A stretch of DNA of 64,000 bases from Virgibacillus halodenitrificans JCM 12304 (GTDB taxonomy: Bacteria; Bacillota; Bacilli; Bacillales; Amphibacillaceae), in assembly GCF_001310895.1 (NCBI RefSeq), contig NZ_BAZS01000001.1, positions 62,001 to 126,000 of the forward strand. The letters are read 5' to 3'. Below are positions 17,445-27,435 of the stretch, piece after piece. The first letter of the stretch is position 1. Every line of letters begins with the position of its first letter. Made by a program: the position numbers and the translations under genes. The notes under the pieces were generated by a model. That model searched no databases. It saw nothing but the letters and a program-made list of their open reading frames with translations, and was not told the DNA's origin.

Positions 17445-18905
17445 ATGGAAGAGCGAACGACACTAGAGAAATCACTTAAGCCACACTGGGTATGGGCGAT
17501 AGCGCTGGGATCCTCAATTGGCTGGGGAGCTTTCGTGCAGCCAACAAATTGGATGGCAGATGCTGGCCCCTTAGGCGTTATTATTGGCTTCGGAATAGGA
17601 GCCTTATTGATGATGCTGATCGCAGTGAGTTATGGATTTCTGATCAAAAGCTTTCCGGTATCAGGGGGAGAGTTTGCGTATGCGTTCATTAGTCTTGGAA
17701 GAAAGCACGCGTTTATTAGTGGATGGTTTTTAACACTTGGTTATATATGTATTGTAGCCCTTAATGCTTCCGCTTTTGCCCTCATGTTAAAATTTGTCTT
17801 TCCGGCAGTTATTGAACAAATTCCGTTGTATCAAATCGCTGGTTGGGACGTGTATGGAATGGAAGTAATTGTTGCTTCCGCCGCACTTGGTATATTCGGT
17901 TATTTTAATATAAGAGGAACTGGCTTATCCGGCCAGATGCAGTTTGTTTTCTGTACAATCATGATTATCAGTATTGTTGTAATCACCTTTATGGTTGGCG
18001 GACATCCTGGTGCAGGTTTAGAAAATGTCCAACCATACTTTCCAAAAGACACAACAGCATTTGCAGCGATTATTTCTATTGTTGCCATCGCACCGTGGGC
18101 CTTTGTAGGATTCGACAATGTCCCGCAGGCTGCAGAAGAGTTTCATTTTTCATCTAAAAAAGCATTTACATTAATTATATTAGCAATCTCTATTGCAGCT
18201 GTATTATATAGTATGATGATTATTGCTACAGCAATGACACAGCCTTGGCAGCAAACCGTTGGTGAAGGTCAGGTGTGGGGAACAGCAGCAACGATTCAAG
18301 AAACAATAGGTACGATTGGTCTCGTGCTTCTCGTTACCGCATTGACGATGGGGGTATTTACCGGATTGAACGGCTTTATCATCTCATCAAGTCGGTTATT
18401 ATTCGCCATGTCACGTGCCAAGATTTTACCAGAAGCATTTTCTAAGCTTCATCCAAAATATAACACACCACATATCGGGATTATTTTTACTGTGGTTGTA
18501 TCCATGTTTGCTCCATGGTTCGGAAGAGAAGCATTGCTATGGGTTGTAGATATGTCATCCGTTGGTGTAACAATTGCTTATTTCTATACATGCTACACGG
18601 CATTTTCATTATTTAAAGTAAAAAAAGGGGAGGACTTTAATCCTTCTAAGCATGTTGTATCACCAATGAAAAAATCTATTGCAGCTGCAGGGATGATCGC
18701 AAGTCTGGCATTCCTCGCATTACTATTAATTCCTGGATCTCCTGCATTTTTAGGAATTCAATCACGAATTGCGTTAATAGCGTGGATAGGACTTGGAGTC
18801 ATTTTCTATATGGCAAAACGGAAGGAATTTAATAAGATTCCAAAAGAAGAGTTAAACTATTTAATTCTCGGCAGTAAAAAAATAATTGCAAAGAATAGAT
18901 CGTAA
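17445..18905 (+). CDS. APC-superfamily amino acid permease (paralogue 1)
   Basis: 486 residues with about 12 membrane segments. The first helix has the unwound APC substrate-binding motif (GSSIGWGAFVQPTNW), and TM6 contains SIVAIAPWAFVGFDNVPQAAEE. It is a single gene with AAAGGGAG as ribosome binding site, ending before a palindrome. A very similar permease lies at 51164-52630; the two N termini share TLxKxLKPHWVWAIALGSSIG with few changes. The substrate is unknown. The sequence around the second copy suggests links to an amidohydrolase, but this copy lacks the shared operator-like site seen there. Confidence 0.88.
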   Translation: MEERTTLEKSLKPHWVWAIALGSSIGWGAFVQPTNWMADAGPLGVIIGFGIGALLMMLIAVSYGFLIKSFPVSGGEFAYAFISLGRKHAFISGWFLTLGYICIVALNASAFALMLKFVFPAVIEQIPLYQIAGWDVYGMEVIVASAALGIFGYFNIRGTGLSGQMQFVFCTIMIISIVVITFMVGGHPGAGLENVQPYFPKDTTAFAAIISIVAIAPWAFVGFDNVPQAAEEFHFSSKKAFTLIILAISIAAVLYSMMIIATAMTQPWQQTVGEGQVWGTAATIQETIGTIGLVLLVTALTMGVFTGLNGFIISSSRLLFAMSRAKILPEAFSKLHPKYNTPHIGIIFTVVVSMFAPWFGREALLWVVDMSSVGVTIAYFYTCYTAFSLFKVKKGEDFNPSKHVVSPMKKSIAAAGMIASLAFLALLLIPGSPAFLGIQSRIALIAWIGLGVIFYMAKRKEFNKIPKEELNYLILGSKKIIAKNRS

Positions 18906-18973
18906 AGTAATGCTAACATGCACACCAATCACGTCTTGGCATCTATTTTCATCGTAAACAACTACTAAGCATT

Positions 18974-19010
18974 ATGCCCGCCGGACAAACACCTGTTGTT
19001 TGGCGGGCAT
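18974..19010 (+). terminator. Hairpin after permease 1
   Basis: ATGCCCGCC (18974-18982) pairs with GGCGGGCAT (19002-19010), and the inside is also partly complementary (ACAAACA/TGTTGTTT). No long T-run follows, so termination is likely but not certain. Confidence 0.6.
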
Positions 19011-19118
19011 CTTGTATGTAATAAAAGGGGAAGAAAAGAATAATCTCGCTCTGGATAGTGATTTCCTTCCTAGTTTAAACGATAACAATTAATAAAATTA
19101 TTTAATGGAGGTGAACAC

Positions 19119-20987
19119 ATGCACGAGAAAACATCTTTTACCCATAGCTATTTTTTCTTTTTCCTGGTGGCATTTTCCCTGAAATTATATGTGTTCCGTC
19201 TCCTGCAGTTTGAGGACTTTAACCCGCTGAATACCATTTGGTATGAACTTTGCTTTATTGTCATTCTGTTTGCGATCGTGGAGTTGTTCATTAAAAAAGG
19301 GAAATTTACTGTTTATATTATACTTGATGTCCTATTTACCCTCCTGCTGTTTGCGATGGCAGTATACGGGAGATACTTTCACAATATCCCAACATACCAT
19401 GCCCTGGCGCAAGTGAACCAGGTAGGATCAGTTAGTGGAAGTATCTGGTTGCTTTTATCCTTTAAAGATTTGTATTTGTTAGTTGATTTTGTTCTCTTAA
19501 TTATCTTCCATAGAATAAAAAGTAAACGATTCTTCCCACAGGATCGTACGTTTACTAAAAAAAGCATGCTTGCCCTTGGAGTAGTGGGACTTTTGATTTC
19601 TATACTCAATTTCTCCCTTCACCGCGATGAAGTTATCCGGGATCAGGCGCTATTTTCAAAAAAATACGGGGTTACCAATGCCCAGTTAATTAAAGCGAAC
19701 GAAGACGTACTTGGCACAACAAATACAAATATATCAAAAGTAACGCAAGAGGATATTATTAAATTAAAAGGAAACAAGCCAGTTCCATTTGAGGAACACA
19801 CGTATTTTGACTCAGTCCCAGATAAAAATTTGCTTATCATCCAATTAGAGTCGTTTCAGGATTTCGTAGTCGATTTAAAAGTGAATGGGCAGGAAATTAC
19901 ACCGAATCTAAATAAATTAACGAAGGAAAGCATGTACTTTAAAAATGTCTTTCAGCAAATAGGCTCTGGAAATACAGCCGATGCGGAATTTATTATGAAT
20001 GCATCAGTTTACCCAGTTGGAGAGGTCCCAACATCTCAAAAAATAGAAGGAAAGAAGGTAGAGCATAGCCTGCCGCGGTTATTGAAGGAGGAGGGATATT
20101 TCACCTCGACATTTCATGCAGACAAGGTTACGTACTGGAATAGAGATGCCCTATATCCTGCATTAGGTTTTGATGCCTACTTTGATTCGGAATACATTGG
20201 TGAAAAAGATATTATTGGCTTTGGTCCTTCAGACAAATATTTTTACAACCGCACAATGAAAAAGCTAAAAGAATTTCAAAACACAGGTAAGGAACCATTT
20301 TATGCCCATGTGCTTTCTTTAACAAGTCATTCTCCTTTTAAAATGCCAAAAGAGAAGCAAATGTTGGATTTACCGGAAAGGTATACAGATACATTAACCG
20401 GAAACTATCTGCAATCGGTTCACTATGCGGACCAAGCTCTTGGAAAATTCATTCAAGAATTAAAAAAGAGCGGCCTATGGGATGATTCCATGATCGCATT
20501 ATATGGTGATCATTCCGGCGTGCATGGCGGACTTATGGAGGAAGAAGATAATAAGCTGTTAAAAGAAATATTGAATGAAGAATATACGATGGAAGATCGC
20601 TTCAACATCCCATTTCTTATTCACGTACCAGGGGATAAAGATAAGTTTATTAAAGAAGTTGATACCGTAGGCGGGCAGCTTGACATGATGCCGACCATTC
20701 TTAACTTGATGGGCATTAAGCCAAAGGGACTCTATTTCGGGCAGGATATTTTACAATATAAAAATAATCTAATCGGAATGCGCTACTATCTGCCGACAGG
20801 TGCCTTTATAAATAATGAGCATTTCTTTATCCCGGAAACTAGTAAAGAGCCTGTGCGAGTTTACGATTTGAAGGGGAAAAGTTTAAATCTGGAGAACCCG
20901 AAACAGAAATTTAAAGAGGATTATCAGAATATGCTGCAGCTGTATGATTGGTCTGATGCTTATTTTGAGGAATTGCCGATGAACTAA
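19119..20987 (+). CDS. LtaS-type lipoteichoic acid synthase family protein
   Basis: 622 residues: five N-terminal membrane helices (to about 170) and an extracellular sulfatase-fold domain. Catalytic and metal residues of LtaS are recognisable: Glu244 in IIQLESFQ, the nucleophile Thr286 in GSGNTADAEF, and YGDHSGVHG. The family transfers glycerol-phosphate from phosphatidylglycerol onto lipoteichoic acid chains. B. subtilis has four paralogues (LtaS, YfnI, YqgS, YvgJ), and I cannot tell which one this matches. GGAGGTG precedes the ATG by 6 bases. It is convergent with the dehydrogenase gene across a shared terminator. Confidence 0.9.
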   Translation: MHEKTSFTHSYFFFFLVAFSLKLYVFRLLQFEDFNPLNTIWYELCFIVILFAIVELFIKKGKFTVYIILDVLFTLLLFAMAVYGRYFHNIPTYHALAQVNQVGSVSGSIWLLLSFKDLYLLVDFVLLIIFHRIKSKRFFPQDRTFTKKSMLALGVVGLLISILNFSLHRDEVIRDQALFSKKYGVTNAQLIKANEDVLGTTNTNISKVTQEDIIKLKGNKPVPFEEHTYFDSVPDKNLLIIQLESFQDFVVDLKVNGQEITPNLNKLTKESMYFKNVFQQIGSGNTADAEFIMNASVYPVGEVPTSQKIEGKKVEHSLPRLLKEEGYFTSTFHADKVTYWNRDALYPALGFDAYFDSEYIGEKDIIGFGPSDKYFYNRTMKKLKEFQNTGKEPFYAHVLSLTSHSPFKMPKEKQMLDLPERYTDTLTGNYLQSVHYADQALGKFIQELKKSGLWDDSMIALYGDHSGVHGGLMEEEDNKLLKEILNEEYTMEDRFNIPFLIHVPGDKDKFIKEVDTVGGQLDMMPTILNLMGIKPKGLYFGQDILQYKNNLIGMRYYLPTGAFINNEHFFIPETSKEPVRVYDLKGKSLNLENPKQKFKEDYQNMLQLYDWSDAYFEELPMN

Positions 20988-21035
20988 TATCTATATTCCA
21001 TCAAGGGATATAAGGAATGCCTGCTCCATATAAGA

Positions 21036-21077
21036 AAAATCGCCATCCTGTATCGACTTCAACAGGATGGCGATTTT
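21036..21077. terminator. Bidirectional terminator between ltaS-like and dehydrogenase genes
   Basis: A 16-bp perfect stem, AAAATCGCCATCCTGT with ACAGGATGGCGATTTT, and a 10-base loop. A/T runs on both sides serve both convergent genes. Confidence 0.9.
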
Positions 21078-21095
21078 GTTAAATTATTGGATGGC

Positions 21096-22409
21096 TTATA
21101 GGCTCCAGTAATGATAACCTTCAGCTTCACAAGCCTTCCAATCAAGAACTCCTTTTATATCTATCAAAACTTTTTTATTGCTTTTATATAGTTTATCTAA
21201 CGTTTTTAGATCATACGTCTTTTTAAATTCTTCATGAGGTACCGCTAATACTACACAGTCTAACTCAGTTAATTTCTCTGAACCTACTAATTCAATGCCA
21301 AATTCTTCATTCACAGCATCTGGCTCAGCAACTGGGTCATGTACTAATACATCTACACCATATTCTTTTAATTCATCTATAATATCAATAATTTTTGTGT
21401 TTCTGACGTCTGCAACATTTTCTTTAAATGTTAAGCCTAGAATAGCTACTTTAGCTCCGTCTATTTCCTGTTTTGCCTTAATCATCTTTTTAATAATATT
21501 CCCGGCTATATACTTACCCATATCATCATTAATTTTTCTGCCAGAAAGAATAATTTGAGAATGGTAGCCTAACTGTTCTGCTTTATAAGTGAAATAGTAT
21601 GGATCAACTCCAATGCAATGACCGCCAACCAAACCTGGAGTGAAATTCAAAAAGTTCCATTTGGTACCAGCAGCTTCCAATACAGCTTTTGTATTAATAT
21701 CCATTTTATTAAAAACCATAGACAGTTCGTTCATGAAAGCAATATTAATATCTCGTTGAGAGTTCTCAATAACCTTAGCTGCCTCTGCTACTTTTATTGA
21801 TTCAGCTTCATGAATTCCCGCTTCGATTATCGATCCATATACATGAGAAATTTCTTTTAATGCTTCTTCATCTGATCCGGATACAATCTTAACGATTTTT
21901 GTTAAAGTGTTTACTTTGTCACCAGGATTGATTCTCTCTGGAGAATATCCAACTTTAAAATCTTTGCCGTATGTTAAACCGGATTCCTCTTCAAGAATTG
22001 GAATACAAATTTCTTCAGTGGTACCTGGGTAAACGGTTGATTCATAAACGACAATAGAACCTTTTGTTAAATTACGACCTACTGTTTTACTTGCACCAAT
22101 TACAGGATCAAGGTTTGGTGTCTTATCAGTATTGATAGGAGTGGGAACTGCAATCACATGGAATTTGCAGTCTTGCAAGTCATCTTCTTCACTCGTGAAT
22201 TCCATGGTAGTTTGTTGAACCATTTCATTTCCAACCTCTTCTGTTACATCAATACCACTTAAATACTTATCTAATTTATTTTTATTTAAATCAAAACCAA
22301 CTACATCATATTTTTTAGCAAATTCAATAGCTAAAGGTAGTCCGACATACCCTAATCCGATGACTGATACTTTCTCTTCTTTTTGTTGTATTTTTTCAAA
22401 TAGACTCAT
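21096..22409 (-). CDS. UDP-N-acetylhexosamine (or UDP-glucose) 6-dehydrogenase, WbpO/TviB-like
   Basis: About 437 residues. N-terminal Rossmann fold VSVIGLGYVGLPLAIEFAKK, catalytic Cys in VGGHCIGVDPYYFTYKAEQL, and ILSGRKINDDMGKYI near it. These last two stretches are typical of WbpO/TviB enzymes, which oxidise UDP-GlcNAc or UDP-GalNAc to the uronate, rather than of TuaD. The ATG at 22409 is preferred; the longer frame begins at a TTG (22445) with no ribosome binding site. It is divergent from gtaB and stands alone on the minus strand. It probably supplies a HexNAc-uronate to the polymer made by the neighbouring operon; substrate preference is inferred. Confidence 0.85.
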   Translation of the reverse strand: MSLFEKIQQKEEKVSVIGLGYVGLPLAIEFAKKYDVVGFDLNKNKLDKYLSGIDVTEEVGNEMVQQTTMEFTSEEDDLQDCKFHVIAVPTPINTDKTPNLDPVIGASKTVGRNLTKGSIVVYESTVYPGTTEEICIPILEEESGLTYGKDFKVGYSPERINPGDKVNTLTKIVKIVSGSDEEALKEISHVYGSIIEAGIHEAESIKVAEAAKVIENSQRDINIAFMNELSMVFNKMDINTKAVLEAAGTKWNFLNFTPGLVGGHCIGVDPYYFTYKAEQLGYHSQIILSGRKINDDMGKYIAGNIIKKMIKAKQEIDGAKVAILGLTFKENVADVRNTKIIDIIDELKEYGVDVLVHDPVAEPDAVNEEFGIELVGSEKLTELDCVVLAVPHEEFKKTYDLKTLDKLYKSNKKVLIDIKGVLDWKACEAEGYHYWSL

Positions 22410-22630
22410 ACTATTTAGCCCTGCCTTTACAAGAGTTTTCGACAAATTATGATACTCTGTTCGATATCTATATAGTTATCGTTATCTTTATTATACAATT
22501 ATTAAAGATATAATACATCAATTTGGTAAACAATCATAGAATTGACTATTTTATATCGGGAAAAAAATAAATACTATAATGAACCTGCTAATAATTTTTG
22601 TTTTGGACGAAGAATCTAATACTGTAAAAA

Positions 22631-22659
22631 TTGGTTAGTGTGACCCCTTGTGATAAAAT
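22631..22659 (+). promoter_or_regulatory. Probable sigma-A promoter of gtaB-tuaD
   Basis: TTGGTT at 22631-22636 and TAAAAT at 22654-22659 with a 17-base spacer, 44 bases before the gtaB ATG. Confidence 0.55.
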
Positions 22660-22703
22660 TAATATGGATATATATTTCATTTGAAATAAAGGAGATATAA
22701 AGA

Positions 22704-23585
22704 ATGCGTGTAAAAAAAGCAATTATACCAGCTGCGGGTCTTGGGACTAGATTTCTCCCGGCGACAAAGGCTCAGCCTAAAGAGATGCTGCCAATTGTCG
22801 ATAAACCAACTATTCAATATATTGTGGAAGAAGCTGTGGCTTCAGGCATAGAGGATATAATAATAATCTCCGGAAGAGGAAAAAGAGCTATCGAGGATCA
22901 CTTTGACACCTCGTATGAACTGGAAGAGAAATTATCACAGAATGGGAAAACTGAGCTATTAGAAATGGTCCAGTCTATATCTAATTTGGCTAATATTCAT
23001 TATATACGTCAGAAAGAACCGAAAGGACTGGGCCATGCAATTGCTTGTGCTCATCGCTTCGTAGGTAACGAGCCTTTTGCTGTATTGTTAGGAGACGATA
23101 TTGTTGAATCGGAAGAGCCGTGCTTAAGGCAGCTTATAAATGTCTATGATAAATATCATACCTCTATTATTGGAGTACATGACGTCCCAGAAGAAGATGT
23201 TTCCAAGTATGGTATCATCAAGCCTATAGAACATACTAACTATGGAACGGGAATAAGGGCAATAGAGTCTTTAGTTGAGAAACCTCCGCGAGACAAAGCG
23301 CCCTCTAATTTAGCTATAATGGGAAGGTATATTCTTTCACCGGAAATATTTAGCATTTTGGAAAACCAAGAGCCTGGGAATGGTGGAGAAATTCAACTTA
23401 CTGATGCAATTCAGAGCCTTAATGAAAAAGAGCAGGTATTAGCATACAATTTCACTGGGAAACGTTATGATATTGGTGGTAAATTAGGTTTTATTCAGGC
23501 AACAATTGATTTTGCGCTTAACCGTGAAGATCTTCGAGAAGATATAAAAGCATATATGGAAAAGAAACTGGAAATTATTGATTAA
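22704..23585 (+). CDS. gtaB: UTP-glucose-1-phosphate uridylyltransferase
   Basis: 293 residues, the family length. It makes UDP-glucose from UTP and glucose-1-phosphate. The nucleotidyltransferase motif [20 protein letters not shown] is followed by [18 protein letters not shown], and Mg-binding LLGDDIVES lies in the middle. AAAGGAGATATAAAG precedes the ATG. It is followed after 17 bases by a UDP-glucose dehydrogenase gene, so the pair makes UDP-glucuronate. UDP-glucose also feeds glycolipid and teichoic acid decoration. Confidence 0.95.
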   Translation: MRVKKAIIPAAGLGTRFLPATKAQPKEMLPIVDKPTIQYIVEEAVASGIEDIIIISGRGKRAIEDHFDTSYELEEKLSQNGKTELLEMVQSISNLANIHYIRQKEPKGLGHAIACAHRFVGNEPFAVLLGDDIVESEEPCLRQLINVYDKYHTSIIGVHDVPEEDVSKYGIIKPIEHTNYGTGIRAIESLVEKPPRDKAPSNLAIMGRYILSPEIFSILENQEPGNGGEIQLTDAIQSLNEKEQVLAYNFTGKRYDIGGKLGFIQATIDFALNREDLREDIKAYMEKKLEIID

Positions 23586-23602
23586 ACCAGGAGTGAATAA
23601 GA

Positions 23603-24913
23603 ATGGAAATTGCAGTAATTGGGACAGGCTATGTCGGATTAGTTACAGGCGTGTGTTTGGCTGACATTGGAAATAAAGTAACTTGTATTGACGTAGACCC
23701 AGATAAAATTACTATGTTAAGGGAAGGGGTTAGCCCAATTTATGAGCAAGGGTTAACAGAGCTACTTCAACAGAACATAGAGCGGGGTACTTTAGATTTT
23801 ACTACGGAATATAATGAGGGGATATATGGTAAGGATTTAATCTATATTGCTGTGGGGACCCCACAAGGGAAAGATGGAGCCGCAGATTTATCTTATATTG
23901 TACAGGCAAGCAAATCTATTGCTGAAAATTTAAATAAAGATGCTGTGATTGTTACGAAAAGTACCGTCCCTCTTGGAACGAATGATTATATTAAACAGCT
24001 AATAGAATCTAACCTTAATAAGAGCGTGTCCGTAAAGATTGCTTCAAATCCAGAATTTTTAAGGCAAGGTACTGCAGTGTATGACACGTATAACGGTGAC
24101 CGTATTGTAATAGGCGCAGACGATGAAGAGGCCTTAAAAGTTTTAGAAGAGGTGAATAGCGGTTTTAATCTACCAATAGTAAAAACTGATTTGAGAAGTG
24201 CGGAAATGATTAAATACGCTTCAAATGCCTTTTTAGCAACTAAAATCAGCTTTATTAATGAGATGGCAAATCTTTCGGAAAGAATAGGTGCAAATATTGA
24301 TAACGTAGCAGAAGGTATGGGTATGGATAAGCGGATTGGACAATCGTTTCTAAATGCTGGAATAGGTTATGGAGGTTCTTGTTTCCCAAAGGATACCAAT
24401 GCTATTATTTCAATTGGAAAAGAAGTTAACTACAGCATGCCTATTTTGGAGAGTGTAGTTAAGGTTAATGAAAGACAAAGAGGAATTATTGTAGAGAAGA
24501 TATTGGACAGGATAAAAGATGTAAAAGGCAAAAAAGTTGCTGTGTTAGGCCTTGCCTTTAAACCAAATACAGATGATATGCGTGAAGCACCATCTATTTT
24601 AGTAACAGAAAGGCTTATTAAAAAAGGTGCTGAAATTTCTGCATTTGATCCTGTTGCTATAGAAAACGCAAAAAAAGTATTACCTAAAGAAATAAATTAT
24701 ACTTCAAGTATAGAAGAAACCATAGAGGATGCGGACATCGCCGTGATTTTGACAGAATGGCAGGAAATTAAGCAATTCCCACTGGAAGACTATAAGTTGA
24801 AAATGAAGGAACCAATAATCTTCGACGGTCGCAATTGCTTTACTAGAGAAGAGGCGGAAAGAGCTATGATTGAATATCACTCCATTGGACGCCCCACTGT
24901 TATAAGGAATTAG
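23603..24913 (+). CDS. tuaD: UDP-glucose 6-dehydrogenase, TuaD/Ugd
   Basis: 436 residues. It oxidises UDP-glucose to UDP-glucuronate with NAD. Rossmann motif VIGTGYVGLVTGVCLADIG, KSTVPLGT, NPEFLRQGTAV, and catalytic Cys260 in YGGSCFPKDTNA are all present and characteristic of the UDP-glucose-specific branch. It lies 17 bases after gtaB, with CCAGGAGTG as ribosome binding site. It implies a glucuronate-containing polymer (teichuronic acid or teichuronopeptide type). It ends in a terminator that overlaps the stop codon. Confidence 0.93.
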   Translation: MEIAVIGTGYVGLVTGVCLADIGNKVTCIDVDPDKITMLREGVSPIYEQGLTELLQQNIERGTLDFTTEYNEGIYGKDLIYIAVGTPQGKDGAADLSYIVQASKSIAENLNKDAVIVTKSTVPLGTNDYIKQLIESNLNKSVSVKIASNPEFLRQGTAVYDTYNGDRIVIGADDEEALKVLEEVNSGFNLPIVKTDLRSAEMIKYASNAFLATKISFINEMANLSERIGANIDNVAEGMGMDKRIGQSFLNAGIGYGGSCFPKDTNAIISIGKEVNYSMPILESVVKVNERQRGIIVEKILDRIKDVKGKKVAVLGLAFKPNTDDMREAPSILVTERLIKKGAEISAFDPVAIENAKKVLPKEINYTSSIEETIEDADIAVILTEWQEIKQFPLEDYKLKMKEPIIFDGRNCFTREEAERAMIEYHSIGRPTVIRN

Positions 24914-24936
24914 CGTGAGAGCTGATTCCTTTTTCA
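24904..24936 (+). terminator. Terminator after tuaD, overlapping the stop codon
   Basis: AAGGAATTAGC (24904-24914) pairs with GCTGATTCCTT (24921-24931), followed by TTTC. The stop codon TAG lies within the left arm. Confidence 0.75.
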
Positions 24937-25130
24937 TTGTAAAATTTGTAATTAACGGATACTCGCTGGAAGATTTCCTCATGCTGATGAAGAGCACTTG
25001 TTTTTATAATCTCTCTATCCCCAGCATACGAAGGATTTCGACAATTTATTTATTGACATTGCTATGATATAATGCTTTAGGTATAGTGCCATCTATTATT
25101 AGACATTTGCTAAAGGGAAGGCTGACTACA

Positions 25131-26285
25131 TTGAAAAGAATAAAAGTTATGTTTTTTATATATCAGATGGGTGGCGGGGGAGCCGCAAGGACGCTTTTGA
25201 ATATTGTGAACAATATAGATAGAGAGCGTTTTTTACCTGTTCTGGTTACTTTAAATTATAATGGAAGCTATGAAACGAATTTAAAAGAAGATGTAAAGTT
25301 TATAAAACTCAACACCAAAAGACTACGCTCAGCTATTCTCCCGTTAGCCAAAGTTATTCGAAAAGAGAGTCCAGATATTGTGTTTAGTACGATCCCGAAT
25401 TATAATACGATAGCAATTTTAGCAACCTTACTATCTTTTACACGTGCCATGAATATCGTAAGAGAAGCAGCATACTTGGGAGGAGATTTCAAAACCAATT
25501 TGAAGCTTTTGGTGTATGGCATGTTTTATAAACTAACTAGTCAGGTTATTGCTTTATCAGACGGCGTAAAAGAAAACATAGTGAAGAGATATAAGGTGAA
25601 ACCTAATAAAATAACTGTAATATACAATCCGGTTGATCTGGAAAATATTAGTCGAAATATTAATGATGGCTATATACCAGAAAAACATCGTTTAATATTT
25701 GAATCTCCAGGAAAAGTTATTGTGACGGCTGGAAGGCTTGTGAAAGACAAAGATCACCATACTTTATTAGAAGCTTTTGCCAAAGCAAGGAAACAAGTGA
25801 ATATTAAATTAGTACTTCTAGGAGAAGGAGAACTACAGGAAGAGCTAAAACTAAAGGCAAAAGAACTACAAATTATTGACCAAGTGTACTTTGTTGGATT
25901 TCAACTAAATCCCTATATCTATTTTCAGAAAGCTGACTTATTTGTTCTTTCCTCTATTAGGGAAGGCTTTGGTCATGTTTTAGCTGAAGCTTTAGCTACC
26001 GGTACTCCAGTCATTTCCACCAGGTGTGAACCTGGGGCAGGAGAGGTATTGAATTATGGGGAATTTGGTAGAATGTGTGAGGTTAAAGATACAGATGAAA
26101 TGGCTTCATTAATTATTGAACTTCTTAATTTGGATGAAAATTCCAGAGAGGCGCTTATTACTAAAGGTCTTCAGCGTGCAGACCAATTCAATGCCAAGTT
26201 AATTGTGAAGCAATATGAAAAAGTGTTTAATCAGACGTTAGACCAAACAAAAAACAGACAAGCGAGAGGAGCTGATGAAGGATGA
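25131..26285 (+). CDS. Glycosyltransferase family 4 protein
   Basis: About 384 residues from a TTG at 25131, 9 bases after AAGGGAAGG; the longer frame from a GTG at 25086 has no such site. GT-B fold: the N-terminal domain starts KVMFFIYQMGGGGAARTLLNI, and the C-terminal donor-binding domain has VTAGRLVKDKDHHTLLEAF and the E-x7-E region SSIREGFGHVLAEALATGTP. It probably adds a sugar to a lipid-linked intermediate on the cytoplasmic face. It is the first gene of the long plus-strand polymer operon (a TATAAT lies at 25068-25073). It overlaps the next gene by 4 bases. The donor sugar is unknown. Confidence 0.85.
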   Translation: MKRIKVMFFIYQMGGGGAARTLLNIVNNIDRERFLPVLVTLNYNGSYETNLKEDVKFIKLNTKRLRSAILPLAKVIRKESPDIVFSTIPNYNTIAILATLLSFTRAMNIVREAAYLGGDFKTNLKLLVYGMFYKLTSQVIALSDGVKENIVKRYKVKPNKITVIYNPVDLENISRNINDGYIPEKHRLIFESPGKVIVTAGRLVKDKDHHTLLEAFAKARKQVNIKLVLLGEGELQEELKLKAKELQIIDQVYFVGFQLNPYIYFQKADLFVLSSIREGFGHVLAEALATGTPVISTRCEPGAGEVLNYGEFGRMCEVKDTDEMASLIIELLNLDENSREALITKGLQRADQFNAKLIVKQYEKVFNQTLDQTKNRQARGADEG

Positions 26286-27411
26286 ATACATCAAAAAGAG
26301 TGGTACATTTGACTACCGTCCATCACCCTTATGACCCTAGAATTTATCATAAGGAATGTATGTCACTTCATCGTGCTGGCTATGACGTTACGTTAATTGC
26401 ACAGGAAGACAATACCCAAGTAAGGGAAGGTAAGCCAATAAAGCACATCCCCCTTAAAAAGCACTCGAGTAGATTAAAGCGGATGATCTTTGGTGCCTGG
26501 GAGACATACAAGCAAGCCAAAAAATTAGAAGCTGACGTTTATCATTTCCATGATCCAGAGTTATTACCAGTTGGTTGGTTACTTAAGAAAAGAAAAAACG
26601 TAGTTATTTATGATATTCATGAGGATTATATTACAAGTATTATGCAGAAAGATTATATGGTTAAACCAGTTAGAAAAATCATTTCATATGCGTATAAGTA
26701 TATGGAGAAGTTTTTCGCGCGAAAATGCAGCTTTGCTTAGCAGAAAAATATTATAAAGATATATATCCAAAGGGTGTATGTATATTAAACTATCCAATGG
26801 TAAATGAAGCCTTTATTAACCATAAAAGAAGCGAAGGTCCATCTGAAGATAAGCTATTGTATACCGGAAATGTTTCTTATGTAAGAGGAGCGCTTCTCCA
26901 TGCAAAAGTACCATTAATTGAGGGAAATGTTTCTGTTTATTTTGTTGGAAAATGTCCAGGAGAATTGGCGGAAGAAATGTATAAAGTTGCTGGGGACGAA
27001 AAGGATAGATTAGTAATTGAAGGTATTGATCAGTATATAGAGAAGGAAGAGATAGAAGCAAGATATCTGAGTCGTGATTGGTTAGCGGGGGTGGCTCTCT
27101 TTCCTCCCACAGATCATTATATGAGGAAAGAGCTAACTAAGTTCTTTGAGTATATGAATGCGGGGCTTCCTATCCTATGTTCAAATTTTCCCGTTTGGAA
27201 AAAATTTGTAGAAACATATAATTGTGGAATCGCAGTAGATCCTTATAACGAAAAGGAAATAAAGCAAGCTATCAGTTATTTACAGGATAATCCTCGACAA
27301 GCAAAACGCATGGGAGAAAATGGTAAAAAGGCAGTATTAGAAGAACTTAATTGGGGAACTCAAGAAGATAAATTAATTACATGGTATAGTCAACTGTTAA
27401 AACATAGTTAA
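26282..27411 (+). pseudogene. Glycosyltransferase family 4 gene broken by a frameshift
   Basis: Two frames together make one GT4 enzyme of about 375 residues. Part 1 (26282-26740) holds the acceptor domain (HLTTVHHPYDPRIYHKECMS, YHFHDPELLPVGWLLKK). Part 2 (open through the overlap from about 26725 to 27411) holds the donor domain (KLLYTGNVSYVRGALLHAK, MRKELTKFFEYMNAGLPIL). At about 26730-26740 the reading ...RKCSFA ends in TAG, while one base back the frame continues LAEKYYKDIYPKG. One missing base near GCTTTGCTTAG explains it. The apparent ATG of part 2 lies inside part 1 with no ribosome binding site. It may be a true mutation or a sequencing error. The start overlaps the preceding stop (ATGA). 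Confidence 0.8.
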
Positions 27412-27435
27412 TTATACAAAGTTAGGGCTGGTCAT

